A stretch of DNA of 64,000 bases, taken from Amarobacillus sp046328225 (GTDB lineage: Bacteria > Chloroflexota > Dehalococcoidia > Tepidiformales > Tepidiformaceae). The stretch is from assembly GCA_046328225.1 (NCBI GenBank), contig JAXLWZ010000009.1:1-64000 (forward strand), read 5' to 3'. The translations under genes and the position numbers were made by a program. The notes under the pieces were generated by a model, which was given only the letters and a program-made list of their open reading frames with translations, was not told the DNA's origin and searched no databases. This document shows, one piece after another, positions 44,620-53,518 of this stretch. Each line of letters opens with the position of its first letter. Positions within the stretch are counted from its first letter, which is position 1.

Positions 44620-45318
44620 TCAGGTCGCGAGCTTGCCCGCGCGGTGCTCGCGGATTTCGCCGTCGTGCATCTCCAGCACGCGGCCGGCGAGTTCGGCCAT
44701 CGCCATATCGTGCGTGACCATGATGCCGAGCACGTCCCGCGACCGGACCTCGCGGATCAGCGACTCCACCACCTGCCGCCCCCGCGCCGAGTCCAGGCTC
44801 GCGGTCGGCTCATCGACGAGCACGAGCCGGGGGTCGTTCATGAGCGCGCGCGCGATGGCCACCCGCTGGCGTTCGCCCCCGGAAAGCTGCGTCGCGAGCG
44901 CGTTTCGCCGCTTCTCGAGCCCCAGCTCCTCGAGGAGGCGGTCGGCACGGGCGTTCGCGTCGCGCTTGTTCACGGAGCCCAGCGCGGCGGGCACGAGCAG
45001 GTTCTCGCGCGCCGTGAGGAATGGCAGCAGGTTGTTCGCCTGGAAGACGAAGCCGACCGTCTCCCGGCGGTACTTCGCGAGGTCACGCTTCGCCGCGCCG
45101 CCCACTTCGCTTCCGTTGACGAGGATGCGGCCGCCGGTCGGCGCCAGGAGTCCGCCGATCATCGCCAGCAACGTCGTCTTCCCCGAGCCGCTGGGACCGA
45201 CGAGCGCGACGAACTCGCCGGGACCCGTTTCGAAGCTCACGTGGCGCACCGCGCGCACCGCGTCCTCGCCGCTGCCATACGTCTTGTCGAGGTCCTGGAC
45301 CGCGAGCGTTGTCGCCAT
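44620..45318 (-). CDS. ABC transporter ATPase (MacB/LolD type)
   Basis: 232 residues. Walker A GPSGSGKTT, Q-loop FQANNLLPFLTARENLL, signature LSGGERQR, Walker B LVLVDEPTASLD and the H-loop THD are all in place. The subfamily is that of LolD/MacB/DevA. The ATG shares its A with the stop of the permease gene (TGATG). Together they form an exporter or lipoprotein-release/mechanotransmission complex; no periplasmic adaptor is adjacent. Confidence 0.93.
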   Translation of the reverse strand: MATTLAVQDLDKTYGSGEDAVRAVRHVSFETGPGEFVALVGPSGSGKTTLLAMIGGLLAPTGGRILVNGSEVGGAAKRDLAKYRRETVGFVFQANNLLPFLTARENLLVPAALGSVNKRDANARADRLLEELGLEKRRNALATQLSGGERQRVAIARALMNDPRLVLVDEPTASLDSARGRQVVESLIREVRSRDVLGIMVTHDMAMAELAGRVLEMHDGEIREHRAGKLAT

Positions 45319-46421
45319 CACTGCTGCTGCCCGAGCGCGATGATGGGGTCGACCTTGATCACCTGCCGTCCCGAGAACGCGGTCCCCACGATCGCCATCA
45401 GCAGGAGGAGCGCGCTGGTGGTCACGAAGGTCCCCGTGGTGAACGCGATCGGCACCGCGTCGGGGAGGCGTCGCAGCGCGGCATCGGTGAGCATCGCCAG
45501 CGGCACCGAGATCGCCAGCCCCACGACCGAGATCCACACGACCTGCAGCAGGATCTGCCGGAACACGAAGAAGTTCGACGCCCCGATCGCCTTCAGCACG
45601 CCGATCTGCGGGATCTTCTGGAGCGTCAGCACGTAGAAGAACACGCCGATGACGAGCGCCCCGATGATGTACCCGAATACCCGCAGCGATGTCACCGTCG
45701 ATTGCTGGCCCGACACGCCCTCGATGTTGGCGAAGGCCGTGCGCTTGTTCACGACCTCGAACCCGTCGCCCGTCTTCCCCGGGAGCCGCTTCCCCTTGAG
45801 CAGCACGATGCTCGCGGCCGGCGTTTCGTCCCCGCGCGCGCCGTACCGCAGCGTGTCCCACGTCGAGCGCAGCACATAGACGGCGGGCTGGAAGAAGAAC
45901 GCGCCCTCATCGATTTCGCCCACGATCGTGAACGCCCGCCGTTCGAGCCGGAACGTGATCTCCACCTCGTCCCCGACATCGAGGCCGGTCGCCTTGAGGA
46001 ACGATTTGTCCGCGAGCAGCCCGCCCGCGTCGTCGGCCGTGAGCGCGCGCCCTTCGGTCACCTTCGGTTCGCCGATGGTCCCGGGGTCATAGCCCAGGAA
46101 GGCCGCCGAGTTCACCTTGCCGTCCGAGCGCCGATAGTTCGCCGAGACATACCCGATGGGCGCGGAATCGGTCACGCCCGGTGTCCTGGCGATGGCGTCG
46201 ACGGTCGCCTGCGAAAGCTCCGAGCGGATGACGCTGACGCTCGCCCCATCGGAGTAGGCGATGGCGTCGGCATCGAAGTTCTGGAGCGCGCTCCCGGCGA
46301 GCACGTTCAGGCCCACGCCGAGCCCGTTGATCATCAGCACCAGGTACGAAATGAGGGTGACGATGAGCGCGATTAACGCGAACTGCACCTTGCGCCGCCG
46401 GATTTCGAGCAGACCGATCAC
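45318..46421 (-). CDS. ABC transporter permease with MacB-like periplasmic domain (FtsX family)
   Basis: 367 residues from a GTG with GGAGG 5 nt upstream. One N-terminal helix, an extracytoplasmic MacB-PCD-like domain of about 200 residues (PGVTDSAPIGYVSANYR), then three helices ending GTAFSGRQVIKVDPIIALG, which is the FtsX/MacB C-terminal signature. It has a single FtsX unit and partners the downstream ATPase. The DevC-type of cyanobacteria is similar. The substrate is unknown. Confidence 0.88.
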   Translation of the reverse strand: MIGLLEIRRRKVQFALIALIVTLISYLVLMINGLGVGLNVLAGSALQNFDADAIAYSDGASVSVIRSELSQATVDAIARTPGVTDSAPIGYVSANYRRSDGKVNSAAFLGYDPGTIGEPKVTEGRALTADDAGGLLADKSFLKATGLDVGDEVEITFRLERRAFTIVGEIDEGAFFFQPAVYVLRSTWDTLRYGARGDETPAASIVLLKGKRLPGKTGDGFEVVNKRTAFANIEGVSGQQSTVTSLRVFGYIIGALVIGVFFYVLTLQKIPQIGVLKAIGASNFFVFRQILLQVVWISVVGLAISVPLAMLTDAALRRLPDAVPIAFTTGTFVTTSALLLLMAIVGTAFSGRQVIKVDPIIALGQQQ

Positions 46422-46573
46422 GAACGCCTCCGTGGGCCTTCCGCCGGGAACGGGAACGGGCCCGGAAAGGCCCGGAAAGTAGGGCCAACCGGCGCCCTCA
46501 ATGAGCGATCCCTGCCACGCTGGCGCTTCCCGCGCTGTGTTAGGATCCCGCGAAGTCCGTTCCGGGAGCACGC

Positions 46574-47152
46574 ATGACTACCCTGATTGTGGTCGGCATC
46601 ATCGTTGTTGTCCTCCTCATCGTCATCTTCTGGGTGATCGGGATGTACAACGGCCTCGTTCGCGCGCGCATTCGCGTGAAGGAGGCATGGTCCGGCATCG
46701 ATGTCCAGCTGAAGCGCCGCTCCAGCCTCATCCCCAACCTCGTCGAAACCGTCAAAGGGTACGCGGCTCACGAAAAGGAAACGCTCGAAAACGTGACCCG
46801 CGCCCGCGCCATGCTCGACCGCGCCAGCGGCCCGAAAGAAGCCGCCCAGGCCGACAACATGCTGCAGGCCTCGCTCCGTTCGCTCTTCGCCGTGGCCGAA
46901 GCCTACCCCGACCTGAAGGCGAACGAGAACTTCCGCGAACTCCAGCGCGAACTGACCGATACCGAGGACAAGATCGCCTACTCGCGCCAGTTCTATAACA
47001 CCAACGTCGGCAACTACAACGAGAAGCGGCTCACCTTCCCGACCGCCATCATCGCCGGCATGTTCAACTTCGGACCCGAGGAATTCTACGAGGCCGAGGA
47101 AGAATCGCGCGCCGACGTGCACGTCAGCTTCTCGAACAGCAGCACGAACTGA
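46574..47152 (+). CDS. lemA: LemA family protein
   Basis: 192 residues. One N-terminal membrane helix, then a long helical domain with YNGLVRARIRVKEAWSGIDVQLKRR and LIPNLVETVKGYAAHEKE, the LemA signature, and FYNTNVGNYNEK further on. LemA is commonly encoded next to the HtpX-like M48 protease, as here, with which it is thought to work in envelope quality control. The gene diverges from the ABC permease. Confidence 0.95.
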   Translation: MTTLIVVGIIVVVLLIVIFWVIGMYNGLVRARIRVKEAWSGIDVQLKRRSSLIPNLVETVKGYAAHEKETLENVTRARAMLDRASGPKEAAQADNMLQASLRSLFAVAEAYPDLKANENFRELQRELTDTEDKIAYSRQFYNTNVGNYNEKRLTFPTAIIAGMFNFGPEEFYEAEEESRADVHVSFSNSSTN

Positions 47153-47189
47153 ATCCCGTGAGAGCGGCGGGAACGCGTGACGACGGCTG

Positions 47190-48122
47190 GTGCGCCTGGT
47201 GACCGGGCGCACCAGCTCCGTCTTGGTCTACGACCGCATCGGCGCGAACAAGCGCGAGACCTGGGTCCTGCTTGCGGGGTTTGTGCTGCTGTTGTCCGGG
47301 CTGGTGACTGCCGTCGTGCTCGGTTTCGGGCTTCCGGTCGGCGCGATTGGCATCGCCGGCATCGCCATCATCTTCTACGCCCTCTTCAGCTACTTCGCCT
47401 CGACCGCCGTGGTGCTCTCTATCTCCGGCGCGCACGAAGTGGGCAAGGAGGAGGAGTGGGAGTTCGTCCGGCGCGTGGAGAACCTCTGCATCGGCGCCGG
47501 CCTCCCCATGCCGAAAACGTGGGTGCTCGAGGATTCCGCCCCGAACGCCTTCGCCACCGGCCGCGACCCGAACCATTCGCACGTTGTCGTCACACGCGGC
47601 CTGCTCGACAAGCTGGAGCCGATCGAGCTTGAGGGCGTCCTCGCCCACGAACTCTCGCACATCGGCAACTACGATATCCGCGTGATGACCATCATCACCG
47701 TGCTCGTCGGCGTCGTCGTGTTGATTTCCGACCTCACATTGCGCTTCACGATGCTGGGCGCGGGCGGGCGGCGGTCCAACCGCGACAAGGGCGGCGGCGG
47801 CGTGCAGGTCGCCCTGCTCCTGGTCGCGCTGCTCGCTGCGATCCTCGCGCCCATCATCGCCCAGGTCATCCGCTTCGCCGTCAGCCGCCGCCGCGAATAC
47901 CTGGCCGATGCCAGCGGCGCGCTCCTCTGCCGCAACCCCGAGGCGCTCGCCCGTGCCCTCGAAAAGATCAGCGCCGATACTGAACCCCTCGAGGCCGCGA
48001 ACAAGGCCACGGCGCACCTCTACATCGCGAACCCGCTCAAGGAGCACTCAAGCTTCTTGAACAACCTGTTCTCGACCCACCCGGACATCGGCGACCGCAT
48101 CCGCGTGCTCCGCGCGATGTAG
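47190..48122 (+). CDS. M48 family membrane metalloprotease (HtpX-like)
   Basis: 310 residues from a GTG; a second GTG at 47199 is possible. Two N-terminal helices, AHELSHIGNYD (HExxH zinc site), two further helices and FAVSRRREYLADASGALL, where EYLAD gives the third ligand. It degrades misfolded membrane proteins. LemA lies 37 nt upstream. Its TAG stop abuts the CTA of the convergent gene's stop. Confidence 0.93.
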   Translation: MRLVTGRTSSVLVYDRIGANKRETWVLLAGFVLLLSGLVTAVVLGFGLPVGAIGIAGIAIIFYALFSYFASTAVVLSISGAHEVGKEEEWEFVRRVENLCIGAGLPMPKTWVLEDSAPNAFATGRDPNHSHVVVTRGLLDKLEPIELEGVLAHELSHIGNYDIRVMTIITVLVGVVVLISDLTLRFTMLGAGGRRSNRDKGGGGVQVALLLVALLAAILAPIIAQVIRFAVSRRREYLADASGALLCRNPEALARALEKISADTEPLEAANKATAHLYIANPLKEHSSFLNNLFSTHPDIGDRIRVLRAM

Positions 48123-49049
48123 CTACTTCGGCGGCATGAGGGCGTAGTCGACGATCACGGGCTTGTGGTCGCTTCCTTCGCCCCTTCCTTCGCGCACCTC
48201 CAGGCAGGCGAATACGGGCGCCGCGAGCACGTGGTCGATGCGAATCGGCGGGGCCTTGCGCAGGCCGTTCGGCCACGTTGTGGCGTTGCCGCGCTCGCAC
48301 GCCGCATGCGCCGGCTCGAGCCCGAAGTCCCGCACCTGCTGGTACCAGCGGTGAAAGTGCGTCGCGTTGTAGTCCCCGGCGACGATGAGCGAACGTGTGT
48401 CCTCGGTGCGCAGTGCCTCGACGAGCCCGCGGTAGCTGTCGTTCCAGTGGCCGAACTGGTGCGCGTTCGAAGGCGACACCGGGTGGACGTTGTAGATGCG
48501 TACGGAGCGGCCGTTCACGTCGATGGTGGCGCGCGTCATCGGCACGCCCCCGGCCGACCAGGTGCCGCCCGCCACTATGGGAAAGCGCGAGTAGATGGCC
48601 GTCCCGTACGGCCCCGGCCCCGGCTCGCCCACGTGATACGGCCAGCCGCGGGTGACGCCTTCGCGCTCGAACGCCTCCAGGGCCCGCGGCGTGAACTCCT
48701 GCACCACGAGCACGTCCGGCTGCTCCGCGACGACCTCCCGGGCGATGGCGCCGAAGTCCGCGTTGTCGATGAATAGGTTCGCGCTCATGATGCGCAGCCG
48801 CGGCGCGGTCTCGGCGCCCACGGGCAGTGGCGTCCCCGATGTGTACTCGGGCAGCACCCACCCCACATGCACCGCGGCCACCGTCACCGCGACGGCGGCG
48901 AGGGCCCATCGCCGGAACGCCCAAGCGCCGATCGCGACGGGGTAGGCCGGCAGGTATACCCACCAGGTGTAGGCGTTGACCACCGAGAGGAAGAACCATC
49001 GGTCGGGGATGATGATGCGCGCCGCCTGGAACGCCGCCAGCAACACCAC
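48123..49049 (-). CDS. Membrane-anchored endonuclease/exonuclease/phosphatase (EEP) family protein
   Basis: 308 residues from the GTG at 49049. Two to three helices (VAIGAWAFRRWALAAVAVTVAAVHVGWVLP) precede an EEP domain with RLRIMSANLFIDNADF, VVVQEFTPRALE, YSRFPI, GDYNATHFHRWY and GSDHKPVIVD, covering the Asn, Glu, Asp and His catalytic set. The frame remains open upstream, with a hydrophobic helix (LALAALRLAWIAAWGAVVL), to the moeA stop, without ATG/GTG/TTG, so the true start may be a rare codon. The substrate could be a nucleic acid or phospholipid. Confidence 0.8.
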   Translation of the reverse strand: MVLLAAFQAARIIIPDRWFFLSVVNAYTWWVYLPAYPVAIGAWAFRRWALAAVAVTVAAVHVGWVLPEYTSGTPLPVGAETAPRLRIMSANLFIDNADFGAIAREVVAEQPDVLVVQEFTPRALEAFEREGVTRGWPYHVGEPGPGPYGTAIYSRFPIVAGGTWSAGGVPMTRATIDVNGRSVRIYNVHPVSPSNAHQFGHWNDSYRGLVEALRTEDTRSLIVAGDYNATHFHRWYQQVRDFGLEPAHAACERGNATTWPNGLRKAPPIRIDHVLAAPVFACLEVREGRGEGSDHKPVIVDYALMPPK

Positions 49050-49177
49050 GGCCCCCCACGCCGCGATCCACGCGAGGCGGAGCGCGGCCAGCGCCAGCCG
49101 TCTCCAGCGAGGGAGGTCCGTCGCCGGCGCGGCCGCGGAATCGACCGGCAGCGCTCCGATGATCTCGGGGTCGCTTT

Positions 49178-50464
49178 CTATGGGGCGTGCTCCCAGTCGA
49201 GCATCATCACGTCGATTTCGTCCCCCGGGTGGGCCGCCGGCACGTCCTCCGGGATGATCGTGAGGCCATTCGCGGCGCTCATGCTCGTGAGGATGCCGCT
49301 CCCCTGCGGCCCCGTGAGGTCGGCGTACCAGCGTCCATCCTCGCCCTTCGTCACGATGCAGCGCGCGAAAAAGCGCCGCCCGTCGACGTTCCGAACCTCG
49401 TCCCGGGTGATGGCGCGGATGACGGGCCGTTCCCAGTCATCGCGCCCGAGCATGGTGAAAATCGCCGCCCGCCCGAAGAGCTCGAACGAGACCATGGAGC
49501 TGACCGGGTTTCCCGGCAGGCCGAGGTGCGGCACGCGGCGTCCGCCGGGCGCGGTGAAGGCGCCAAAGGCGAGCGGCTTCCCGGGCTTCATCCGCACGGT
49601 CCAGAAGTCGATGGCGCCCTCCCGCGCGAGGACGTCCTTCACCACGTCGAAATCGCCGCGCGAGACGCCCGCGCTCGTGATGATCATGTCGGCGTCGAGA
49701 CCCTGGCGAATGCGTGCGGTGAGGTCTTCGACGGTGTCCCGCGCGATGCCGAGGAGCCGCGGGACGCCGCCATACTTCTGCACCATCGCGGCCACGCTGT
49801 ACCCGTTCGCGTCGTAGATGTGCCCGGGTTGGAGCGGCTGCCCGGGTTCGGTGATCTCGTCGCCCGTGGAGAGAATCGCGACCACCGGCCGCCGGTACAC
49901 GCTGACCTCGCTCATCCCGAGACTGGCGATGACGCCGGCCTCCGAGGGACGCAGCACCCGCCCGGCGGGGATCACGACCCGCCCGGCGCGCACATCCTCG
50001 CCCCGGAAGCGGATGTTCGCGGTGACTTCCGCGGCCTTCAGCACGCGCACCGTGCCGCCCTTTCGCGGGCGTTCGTTCACGCCCCGCAGCGGCTCGTCGG
50101 TCTCCTCGAAAGGCACGACCGCGTCGGCGCCAGCGGGCATCGGCGCGCCCGTCATGATGCGAACGGCCTCGCCCGGACCGACGGTCATATCCGGCACGGC
50201 GCCGGCGGCCAGCTCCGCGATCACGCGCAGTTCACGCGGCGAGCTCTCGCCGGCGCCCAACGTGTCGGCAGCGCGCACGGCGTAGCCATCCATCGCCGTG
50301 TTATCGAGCGGCGGGATATCGAACGGCGCGACCACCTCCTCCGCCAGCACCTGCCCCAGCGCTTCCAGCACCGGCCGTCGTTCGGGTTCGAGCCGGGCGA
50401 CGAAGGCCAGGATGCGCTCGCGCGCTTCCTCGACGCTGATCATCGAATTGGATGGCTGAGTCAT
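49178..50464 (-). CDS. moeA: Molybdopterin molybdotransferase MoeA
   Basis: 428 residues. N-terminal NTAMDGYAVRA, GEAVRIMTGAPMPAGADAVVPFE, and the MPT-binding block PVVAILSTGDEI with SAGVSRGDFDVVKD are all MoeA features, followed by a C-terminal domain IV. It inserts molybdate into adenylated molybdopterin. Other Mo-cofactor genes are not nearby. The ATG at 50464 or the one at 50443 could start it. Confidence 0.95.
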   Translation of the reverse strand: MTQPSNSMISVEEARERILAFVARLEPERRPVLEALGQVLAEEVVAPFDIPPLDNTAMDGYAVRAADTLGAGESSPRELRVIAELAAGAVPDMTVGPGEAVRIMTGAPMPAGADAVVPFEETDEPLRGVNERPRKGGTVRVLKAAEVTANIRFRGEDVRAGRVVIPAGRVLRPSEAGVIASLGMSEVSVYRRPVVAILSTGDEITEPGQPLQPGHIYDANGYSVAAMVQKYGGVPRLLGIARDTVEDLTARIRQGLDADMIITSAGVSRGDFDVVKDVLAREGAIDFWTVRMKPGKPLAFGAFTAPGGRRVPHLGLPGNPVSSMVSFELFGRAAIFTMLGRDDWERPVIRAITRDEVRNVDGRRFFARCIVTKGEDGRWYADLTGPQGSGILTSMSAANGLTIIPEDVPAAHPGDEIDVMMLDWEHAP

Positions 50465-50570
50465 GCGGCGTCCGTGGTCGGGATTGGGACGCCATCGTAC
50501 CGCCGCTCGGCACCGCGCGCGCGGCGATTGGTGCGGGCCGGGGCAATCGAGGGCCCGGCCCGCGGAACCA

Positions 50571-50822
50571 CTACGCCAGCCGGACCGCCAGGCACGTGGT
50601 CGTGCGCTGCACGCCGGACACTTTCTGGACGGCTTCGGTGATCGCGTTTCCGAGCCGGTCCAGGTCGTCGGCCTCGAGTTGCACGATGACGTCGTACGGG
50701 CCCGTCACGGTGTCGACAACGGCCACGCGCGCGCCCGGGTAGGTGAATTCGCCGATGGCCGCGCTCACGGCCTTCGCCTTGCCGACATCGGTCTCGATGA
50801 GCACGTATCCCCGGACGGCCAT
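50571..50822 (-). CDS. Stand-alone Lrp/AsnC ligand-binding (RAM) domain protein
   Basis: 83 residues, only the AsnC_trans_reg fold: RGYVLIETDVGKAKAVSAAIGEF, VVDTVTGPYDVIVQLEADDLD and VQKVSGVQRTTTCLAV. No DNA-binding helix-turn-helix. Such single-domain proteins form decamers and bind small ligands, often amino acids. Upstream of moeA on the same strand with a 107-nt gap. Confidence 0.88.
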   Translation of the reverse strand: MAVRGYVLIETDVGKAKAVSAAIGEFTYPGARVAVVDTVTGPYDVIVQLEADDLDRLGNAITEAVQKVSGVQRTTTCLAVRLA

Positions 50823-50896
50823 TGCGGCACCTCGCGTACTGAAGTGCCAGCATCATTCGTGCGCCGCTCCTGCGGTGTCAAGCCACGAACGGCCTC

Positions 50897-52963
50897 TCAA
50901 CTCCCGCCCGGCAGCACGTAGTCGAAGCGCGCCTCGGAGGCCGTCGCCGCCGGGTCGACCGTAATCGGCAGCACCAGGTTCGCGTTCAGGATGAAGCACA
51001 GCGATTCCTCGCCCGTCCGGCAGTAGTAGACCGAGGCCGTAGCCGTCAGCGTCGCGCTCCCGGGAGCGAAATCGGCCGGGATGGGCAACGTCACCGATGC
51101 CTCGTCCGAACGCCACGAGACCTCGCGGTCGCCGGGGGTAGCCACGGCCGCGTTCGAGGTCGCGAGCGCGAGCGTCGACGGCGCCTGGCTGTTCAGGTGG
51201 TACGCCGAGGGCGAGGCGATCGTGAGCCTCACCATGCCGGGCCCATGCGCGACCGTGACCGCGGGCAGCGTGGCCTCGATGCGGCGCCCCGGCGCGCTCG
51301 TATTCGCCACCTGCAGGTTCGAAAGCGTGACCGTCGCTACCCGGCCCGTGGCCAGCTCGTACGTGCGAACGAGGTCGTTGTTCGTGTCCGCGATGAAGAG
51401 CTTCCCGGCGGCGACACTCAGACCGGCGGGCTCATCGAAGCGCGCATCGGTCCCCGTGCCGTCCGACCAGCCACGGCTCGACCCCGCCAGCGTCGTCACG
51501 TTGAAGGTGGCCGCATCGACGGCGCGAATCCGGTGGTTGTAGGTGTCCCCGACGTAGAGGGTGCCGTTCGCGACGGCCACGCCCTGCGCGTGCTGGAACA
51601 TCGCCGCGCGCCCCCGGCCGTCGTCCGCGCCGTAGTCGAACAGGCCCTTGCCGACGATCGTCTCGACCTCACCGCTGCCCGTGAGCGCCACCCTTCGGAG
51701 CGCGCTCGCCTCGGGGTCGACCCAGTACAACCAGCCGCCCGCGGCCGTGATGCCGGAGGGCTGGGCGAGCGTCGCGCCGCGCAGCCGGTCGCCGTCGTTG
51801 AGGCCCTCGCGGCTGGTTCCCGCGAACACGGCGAGCGTGCCCTTCGCGAGGTCCAGCGCCCAGACCTGGTGCAGCCCCGCCATCGTGATGTACAGCGACC
51901 CGTTCGCTTCGACGACGTCCCAGGGCGAGGCCAGCGGTGTCTTCGTCGCGACGTCGCCCGCGCGCGGGAAGCGGTCGGCCTGCTGCCCGGTCCCCGCGAT
52001 GGTCGTGACCTCGAACGTGCCCAGGTCGACCGCGCGGACCGCATGATTGCGCGTGTCCGCGACGTACAGTGTCCGGTGGTCGGCGCTGAGCCCGAGGCCC
52101 TGCGGCTGCCGGAATTTCGCTTCGCCCGCGGCGCCGTCGGCGAAGCCTTCCTTGCCCGTCCCGATGGCACGTTCGAGCCGGCCGTCGAGGGTCGCGACGA
52201 GGATGCGGTTGTGGCCGGAGTCGGCGATGTAGAGCCGGTTCGATCCCTCGTCCGCGAGCACCTTGCCCGGGTACGAAAGCACGCTCGATGCGGCCGTGGC
52301 GTCGGCGCGAAGAGGCAGCGGGCGCGTATCGAGCTTGCCCTCGAACTCCGTGATCATGGCCGCGATGATCGGCTGGAAGAGCGCGTGCACGCCCTCGCCG
52401 GAGTGCTTGCCGACGACGCGCCCCAGCGGGTCGATGAGAACAAGCGTAGGCCACGCGTTCGCGCCGTAGTCGTCCCAGATGGCGAAGTCCGGGTCGTTCA
52501 CCACCGCGTGTTCGAGCCCGAGCCTGCGAATCGCCTCGCGCACGCTCTCGTCGTCGTGCTCGGTGGCGTACTTGCCCGAGTGCACGCCGACCACCGCCAG
52601 CCGGTCGCCGAACTCGGCCTCCAGCTGCGTCAGGTCGGGCACGATGTGCTGGCAGTTGATGCAGCCCAGCGTCCAGAAATCGAGCAGGATGACCTTGCCC
52701 CGAAGGTCGGCGAGCGTGAGCGGCCGCTCGACGTTGAACCAGGTGAGCCCGTTGCGGAACTCGGGCGCGGGGTCCTTGCCCGCCCAGGATTTGCGGTCGG
52801 ACGGTGTGGTCGCGTTCGTTCCAGGGTCGGTCACGTCGCGCGCCGCCCTGCCGCGGTTGTTGGCCGAACAGCCCGAGAGGATGCCCGCGGCCAGCACGAG
52901 CACCACGCACGCCGCCAGGGCGAGCGCGGCCGCTCGGGGTCGGGTTGCCGGGAGGTGTGACAT
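50897..52963 (-). CDS. NHLRC2-like lipoprotein: thioredoxin domain plus NHL beta-propeller
   Basis: 688 residues from the ATG at 52963. Lipobox ILSGC near residue 30. Thioredoxin-like domain with LLDFWTLGCINCQHIVPDL (CxNC active site), then at least five NHL blades (SNRLYIADSGHNRILVAT, RTLYVADTRNHAVRAVDL, GTLYVGDTYNHRIRAVD, KLFIADTNNDLVRTYEL), and a C-terminal beta domain of about 150 residues. The order matches NHLRC2 of animals and its bacterial homologues. It probably acts outside the membrane in redox-linked protein binding; the exact role is unknown. Confidence 0.88.
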   Translation of the reverse strand: MSHLPATRPRAAALALAACVVLVLAAGILSGCSANNRGRAARDVTDPGTNATTPSDRKSWAGKDPAPEFRNGLTWFNVERPLTLADLRGKVILLDFWTLGCINCQHIVPDLTQLEAEFGDRLAVVGVHSGKYATEHDDESVREAIRRLGLEHAVVNDPDFAIWDDYGANAWPTLVLIDPLGRVVGKHSGEGVHALFQPIIAAMITEFEGKLDTRPLPLRADATAASSVLSYPGKVLADEGSNRLYIADSGHNRILVATLDGRLERAIGTGKEGFADGAAGEAKFRQPQGLGLSADHRTLYVADTRNHAVRAVDLGTFEVTTIAGTGQQADRFPRAGDVATKTPLASPWDVVEANGSLYITMAGLHQVWALDLAKGTLAVFAGTSREGLNDGDRLRGATLAQPSGITAAGGWLYWVDPEASALRRVALTGSGEVETIVGKGLFDYGADDGRGRAAMFQHAQGVAVANGTLYVGDTYNHRIRAVDAATFNVTTLAGSSRGWSDGTGTDARFDEPAGLSVAAGKLFIADTNNDLVRTYELATGRVATVTLSNLQVANTSAPGRRIEATLPAVTVAHGPGMVRLTIASPSAYHLNSQAPSTLALATSNAAVATPGDREVSWRSDEASVTLPIPADFAPGSATLTATASVYYCRTGEESLCFILNANLVLPITVDPAATASEARFDYVLPGGS

Positions 52964-52998
52964 GGCGTCGTCATCGTAGCGTTCGCACACTCCCTCGT

Positions 52999-53484
52999 TT
53001 ACGCGCGGTTTCCGCGCTCGCTGACGGCCCATACGACGTAATCCATGTGGGGCGTCTCGATGCCCGCGCGGTTGAGCGCGAAGGCCACGTCCGCCCGGTG
53101 CTCGGCCGAGTGCGTGAGCACCTGCAGGAACCCGTCGCCCGTCGAGATCCCGGCATCGAACCAGGGGATGCCCACGGGCCGTTCGAGGCCACCCTCGGGC
53201 AGGTTCGCGATGAGCGCGCCATACCCGGCGGTGACCGCGTCCTGGAGCGCCACGAGCGCGCTGAGGTCCGTGGTCTCAGGGTCGTGCTCGGCGTGCGCCG
53301 TGCCGCCGAGGAGGCCCAGGTACACGGTCTCGACCCTCACCGCGTGCCGAAGGATGGTTTCGAGCGGCAGGTACATGCCCTCCGAGGCAGCCGCCACGCG
53401 CTCCGGCCCCGCTTCGATGCAGGCTGCGAGGAGCGCGCGATTCGCCCAGCCGCTGTGTCGAAAACCATCGATGAGGAACTGCAT
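52999..53484 (-). CDS. DinB family protein
   Basis: 161 residues from the ATG at 53484. A four-helix bundle with GWANRALLAACIEAGPE at the start, ILRHAVRVE and LTHSAEHRADVAFAL carrying the three histidines that bind a metal. Bacterial DinB/YfiT proteins often act as thiol-dependent transferases or are stress-induced. Function not assigned. Confidence 0.8.
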   Translation of the reverse strand: MQFLIDGFRHSGWANRALLAACIEAGPERVAAASEGMYLPLETILRHAVRVETVYLGLLGGTAHAEHDPETTDLSALVALQDAVTAGYGALIANLPEGGLERPVGIPWFDAGISTGDGFLQVLTHSAEHRADVAFALNRAGIETPHMDYVVWAVSERGNRA

Positions 53485-53518
53485 GGGACCAGCGTAGCCC
53501 AAAGCCGCGCGGCGCCGC

